Source of the DNA: Oerskovia jenensis
Lineage (GTDB): Bacteria; Actinomycetota; Actinomycetes; Actinomycetales; Cellulomonadaceae
Assembly (NCBI RefSeq): GCF_016907235.1
Contig: NZ_JAFBBO010000001.1
Location: 1,860,001-1,924,000, forward strand
Reading direction: 5' to 3'
Length of the DNA stretch: 64,000 bases
Both the position numbers and the translations under genes were made by a program. Shown piece by piece: positions 61,239 through 64,000 of the stretch (positions within the stretch are counted from its first letter, which is position 1; every line of letters begins with the position of its first letter). The notes under the pieces were generated by a model, which had not been told where the DNA came from, ran no database searches, and was given only the letters and a program-made list of their open reading frames with translations.

Positions 61239-61277
61239 CGAAAGGGCCCCCTCGCGCGAGGCGAGGAGACCCTTTCG
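61239..61277 (-). terminator. Terminator after galE
   Basis: On the minus strand CGAAAGGG pairs with CCCTTTCG, with an inner CCTCGC / GCGAGG stem and a CTC loop. It starts 14 bases after the galE stop and precedes the crt promoter. Confidence 0.65.
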
Positions 61278-61290
61278 GCTGCTCGTGGTC

Positions 61291-62274
61291 CTAGACCTCG
61301 ATGCGACGAGGACCTGTCTGCCACGCCTCCCAGGCCGAGGAGATGATCTCCTCGAGACCCTGCGAACCGCTCCAGCCCAGGACCGTGTTGATGCGCTCGG
61401 GCGAGGCGACGAGCTGCGGCGGGTCACCGGGACGGCGCGGGAAGACGTCCGGGGTCACGTCGAGGCCGGACACCCGGCCGATCTCGTCGATGACCTCGCG
61501 GACCGAGGCCCCCACCCCGGTTCCCACGTTGAACACGTCGTAGCCCCGCTCGTCCTCGTCCAGGTAGGCGAGAGCCACGAGGTGCGCCTCGGCGAGGTCC
61601 ATGACGTGCAGGTAGTCCCGGATGCAGGTGCCGTCGGGCGTCGGGTAGTCGTCACCGAAGACCCGGGGGCGCTCACCCCGCTCCAGACGGTCGAGGACCA
61701 TCGGGACGAGGTTGAGGAGCGTCTGGTCACCGAGGTCGGGCCACCCGGCGCCGGCGACGTTGAAGTAGCGCAGGGCCACGAACCGCAGCCCCCACGACCG
61801 GGCGGCCGCCCGCCCGAGCCACTCGCCGACGAGCTTGGTCTCGCCGTACGGGTTGATGGGGTCGGCGTGCAGCTTCTCCTCGACGAGGGAGACCGAGGGC
61901 ATGCCGTACGTCGCCGCCGACGACGAGAAGACCAGACGGTGGACCCCGGTGGCCTCCATCGCGGCGACGAGGTTCGTGAACCCGCCGACGTTCTGCTGGT
62001 AGTACCAGACGGGCTTCTCGACCGACTCGCCGATCTGCTTGCGAGCCGCGAAGTGGACCACGGCGCTGACCTCGTGCTCGACGATGGTCCGGGTCAGCAC
62101 GTCGACCGCCTCGGCGCTCGACACGTCGAGACGCACGAGCGGCGCACCCCCGACACGCTCCTCCTGGCCGGTGCTCAGGTCGTCCACGACGACGACCCGC
62201 TCTCCTCTCTCCTGCAGCAGGCGCACCACGTGCGCACCGATGAACCCCGCTCCGCCTGTCACCAGAATCGTCAT
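61291..62274 (-). CDS. galE: UDP-glucose 4-epimerase
   Basis: 327 residues, full length. Short-chain dehydrogenase fold with NAD-binding GGAGFIG at 7-13, the SSSAATYG strand, and the catalytic Y143/K147 in NPYGETK. It interconverts UDP-glucose and UDP-galactose for wall polysaccharide or galactose use. ATG start, alone between the CDF gene and a hairpin. Other UDP-sugar epimerases share these motifs, so the exact sugar is likely but not certain. Confidence 0.92.
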   Translation of the reverse strand: MTILVTGGAGFIGAHVVRLLQERGERVVVVDDLSTGQEERVGGAPLVRLDVSSAEAVDVLTRTIVEHEVSAVVHFAARKQIGESVEKPVWYYQQNVGGFTNLVAAMEATGVHRLVFSSSAATYGMPSVSLVEEKLHADPINPYGETKLVGEWLGRAAARSWGLRFVALRYFNVAGAGWPDLGDQTLLNLVPMVLDRLERGERPRVFGDDYPTPDGTCIRDYLHVMDLAEAHLVALAYLDEDERGYDVFNVGTGVGASVREVIDEIGRVSGLDVTPDVFPRRPGDPPQLVASPERINTVLGWSGSQGLEEIISSAWEAWQTGPRRIEV

Positions 62275-62340
62275 GGGAGGAGCGTAGATCGCCCAGGCAG
62301 CCCTCCTCGACGGACCCCTCTCCTGCGAGACGCCCGACGG

Positions 62341-63261
62341 TCAGTGGTGGACCGACGCCTCGGTCGCCTGCATCGACGGCGGCTCGATCTGGAACGTGCA
62401 GTGGTCGACGTCGAAGTGTCCGCCCAGGCACTCCTTGAGTCGCCGCAGCACCTCGGTCCCCCCGCCCCGCTCGAGAAGATCCTCCTCGACGACGACGTGG
62501 GCCGACATGACGGGCACGCCCGAGGTGATGGTCCAGGCGTGCAGGTCGTGCACGCCCACCACACCGGGAGTGCCCTCCATGTGGGTGCGGACCTTCTCGA
62601 GGTCCACACCGGCGGGAGTCGACTCGAGGAGCACGGCCGCGACCTCGCGCAGCAGCATGAACGCCCGCGGCAGGATCAGGAGCCCGATCGCGACGGACGC
62701 CAGCCCGTCGGCCCCCGGGAACCCGACCGCCACCAGGATGCCCGCGACGATCACCGCGACAGACCCGAGCAGGTCGCCGAGCACCTCGAGGTAGGCACCC
62801 CGGACGTTGAGGCTCTCCGCCTGACCCGCGGACAGCAGTCGCAGGCCGATCGCGTTCGCGACCAGCCCGACGATCGCGACCCCGATCATCAGCCCCGCCT
62901 GGATCTCGGGGTCCGGAGCCCGGAACCGCGAGACGCCCTCGACGATCGCGAGCACCGCTACCGTGCCGAGGATCAGGGCGTTGGTCAGCGCGGCGAGGAT
63001 CTCGGCGCGCTGCCAGCCGAAGGTCCGGGTCGCGGAGGCGGGACGCGTCGCGAGCCAGCTCGCGAAGAGCGCGATCCCGATCCCGCTCGCGTCGGTGAGC
63101 ATGTGCCCGGCGTCGGCGAGGAGCGCGAGCGACCCGGAGACCAGCGCACCCACGACCTCGAGCGCCATCACGCCGAGCGTGATGCACAGGACGATCACGA
63201 GCCGACGGCGGTGCGCGCCCGTCGCGGTCGTCGCGCCGTGGGAGTGCGAGTGGCCGCTCAT
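62341..63261 (-). CDS. Cation diffusion facilitator (zinc/cobalt efflux)
   Basis: 306 residues. His-rich start (MSGHSHSHG), six helices, the metal site LLADAGHMLTDASG and its partner LGDLLGSVAVIVAG, and a cytosolic C-terminal domain with DLHAWTITSG and HFDVDHCTFQIEP. A CzcD/ZitB-like proton-driven exporter for zinc or related metals. Its ATG overlaps the stop of the ArsR gene (ATGA), so it is controlled by that repressor. Confidence 0.95.
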   Translation of the reverse strand: MSGHSHSHGATTATGAHRRRLVIVLCITLGVMALEVVGALVSGSLALLADAGHMLTDASGIGIALFASWLATRPASATRTFGWQRAEILAALTNALILGTVAVLAIVEGVSRFRAPDPEIQAGLMIGVAIVGLVANAIGLRLLSAGQAESLNVRGAYLEVLGDLLGSVAVIVAGILVAVGFPGADGLASVAIGLLILPRAFMLLREVAAVLLESTPAGVDLEKVRTHMEGTPGVVGVHDLHAWTITSGVPVMSAHVVVEEDLLERGGGTEVLRRLKECLGGHFDVDHCTFQIEPPSMQATEASVHH

Positions 63262-63671
63262 CGGGCGCCCCTCGTGACGTCGACGATCCTCTCGGCGTCG
63301 GCCAGGATGTGCGCGACCTCGGGCCGTGCGAGGCGGTACCAGGACGAGCGCCCCTCGCGCCGCGTCTCGACGAGCCCCGCCTCGCGGAGCGTCGCCAGGT
63401 GCGCGGACACCGTGGACTGTGCGAGCCCGAGCTCGCGGGTCAGGTCGACCACGCGGTGCTCGGCGACGGCGAGGAGGTGCACCACGGAGAGGCGGTGCGG
63501 CTCGGCGAGGGCGTGCAGCAGGCGCGCGACCGCGGTGTGGTCGTGCCCGACGACGGGCGGCGTGCACGGTTGCTGCGGATGCTCGGCCGCCGGCTGCTCG
63601 CCGAGACCGTCGGTGGCAGGTCGGCGCGCCCGCAGGTGCGTACGGGCGCTCGTCTCCCTTTTCATCGTCAT
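63258..63671 (-). CDS. ArsR/SmtB-family metal-sensing repressor
   Basis: 137 residues. Winged helix at ALAEPHRLSVVHLLA and LTRELGLAQSTVSAHLATL, with the RREGRSSWYRLA wing. Candidate metal ligands are His residues in the C-terminal helix and a Cys/His pair in the N-terminal extension (CTPPVVGHDHTAV). It starts at ATG 63671 directly beside an operator-like palindrome and may be translated from a leaderless message; ATG 63665 is an alternative. Represses the CDF exporter until metal binds. Confidence 0.92.
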   Translation of the reverse strand: MTMKRETSARTHLRARRPATDGLGEQPAAEHPQQPCTPPVVGHDHTAVARLLHALAEPHRLSVVHLLAVAEHRVVDLTRELGLAQSTVSAHLATLREAGLVETRREGRSSWYRLARPEVAHILADAERIVDVTRGAR

Positions 63672-63700
63672 ATAACGATGTTATCGCTCATCGGCGATGA
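63672..63700. promoter_or_regulatory. ArsR-type operator and second palindrome
   Basis: ATAACGATGTTAT (63672-63684), an imperfectly AT-rich palindrome of the kind bound by ArsR/SmtB repressors, touches the arsR-type start codon. TCATCGGCGATGA (63688-63700) is a second 13-base palindrome. Together they fill the space between this operon and the next gene's stop. Confidence 0.6.
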
Positions 63701-63703
63701 ATG

Positions 63704-64000
63704 CTAGGCCCACCCCAGCTCGTGCAGCCTGTCGTCGTCGATCCCGAAGTGGTGCGCGATCTCGTGGACGACCGTGACCACGACCTCCTCCACGACCTCC
63801 TCCCGCGTCTCGCAGATCGCGAGCGTGGGGTTGCGGAAGATCGTGATCCGGTCCGGGAGCGCCCCCGCCGCCCACATGAGGTCGCGCTCGGTCAGCGGGA
63901 CCCCCTCGTACAACCCCAGCAGCTCGGGGTCGTCGACGGGCGCGTCGTCCTCGACCAGGACGACCACGTTGTCCATCTGCTCCGCCAGCTCCTCCGGGAT
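63704..64000 (-). CDS. Zincin-like metallopeptidase (5' end outside window)
   Basis: At least 99 residues; the frame continues past the right edge (IPEELAEQMDNVVVLVEDD). The HExxH motif is VVHEIAHHFGIDDDRLHEL with the third ligand Asp/His downstream, the signature of the small possibl-zincin family (PF06262) of actinobacteria. Complete members have about 115-130 residues, so 20-30 are missing. Substrate unknown. Confidence 0.88.
   Translation of the reverse strand: MPEELAEQMDNVVVLVEDDAPVDDPELLGLYEGVPLTERDLMWAAGALPDRITIFRNPTLAICETREEVVEEVVVTVVHEIAHHFGIDDDRLHELGWA

Noticed and set aside
1-64000. CRISPR arrays, rRNA genes or complete insertion sequences
   Set aside because: No series of regularly spaced repeats, no rRNA-like sequence and no transposase gene were seen.

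Overview
The window comes from a very GC-rich actinobacterium (mostly about 72-75% G+C by eye, with GTG and TTG starts and many GTGA/ATGA gene overlaps). The complete crtB-crtI-crtYe-crtYf-crtEb order for a cyclic C50 carotenoid, the mycobacterial-type FprA reductase and the overall gene set fit Micrococcales, most likely a Cellulomonadaceae or Promicromonosporaceae member. This placement is inference from gene content; no rRNA is present.

Layout. 1-4.4 kb: housekeeping genes (DUF2809 membrane protein, msrB, DEAD-box helicase, M50-like peptidase, DoxX-like protein). 4.5-10.3 kb: a tight minus-strand operon with a lipoprotein, a peptidoglycan-binding membrane-fusion adaptor, a MacB-like ABC exporter, an ECF sigma factor and a CU044_5270-type partner. 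10.5-16.7 kb: a cysteine-less HesB-like protein, tRNA-Lys(UUU), then a strikingly AT-richer island with a PIN-like nuclease, an unrecognised 496-residue protein carrying a HEPN-like RNxxH motif, small phage-like genes and a truncated, frameshifted tyrosine integrase that abuts a frameshifted TfoX-like gene. 16.7-25.2 kb: PAS-ANTAR regulator, a probable structured small RNA, small genes, and a two-component system divergent from a VanY-like D,D-carboxypeptidase. 25.2-36.9 kb: a long minus-strand run of FAD-linked oxidase, peptide ABC importer (binding protein, two permeases, fused double ATPase), aminotransferase, a nucleotidyltransferase-like/methyltransferase fusion and a GH2 glycosidase. 37.1-40.6 kb: VOC protein, DinB/MDMPI-like protein, fprA, hypothetical. 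41-45.2 kb: ugpAEBQ-like glycerophosphodiester uptake. 45.2-48.7 kb: a sortase-anchored beta-helix surface protein bracketed by two copies of one palindromic repeat. 48.7-55 kb: VanZ-RDD protein, MscS channel, small enzymes, ThrE-like exporter. 55.4-61.2 kb: a second M15-type peptidase and the C50 carotenoid operon with a promoter overlain by two identical-type operators. 61.3-64 kb: galE, an ArsR/CDF metal-efflux pair, and a zincin cut by the window edge.

Functionally the window mixes cell-envelope maintenance (two D,D-peptidases, VanZ, MscS, anchored beta-helix protein, exporter operon), nutrient import (peptides, glycerophosphodiesters) and pigment synthesis. The least ordinary material is the AT-rich island next to the tRNA, the palindromic repeats (three families, two of which donate stop codons to genes), the small-RNA candidate before the ANTAR gene, and the nucleotidyltransferase-methyltransferase fusion.
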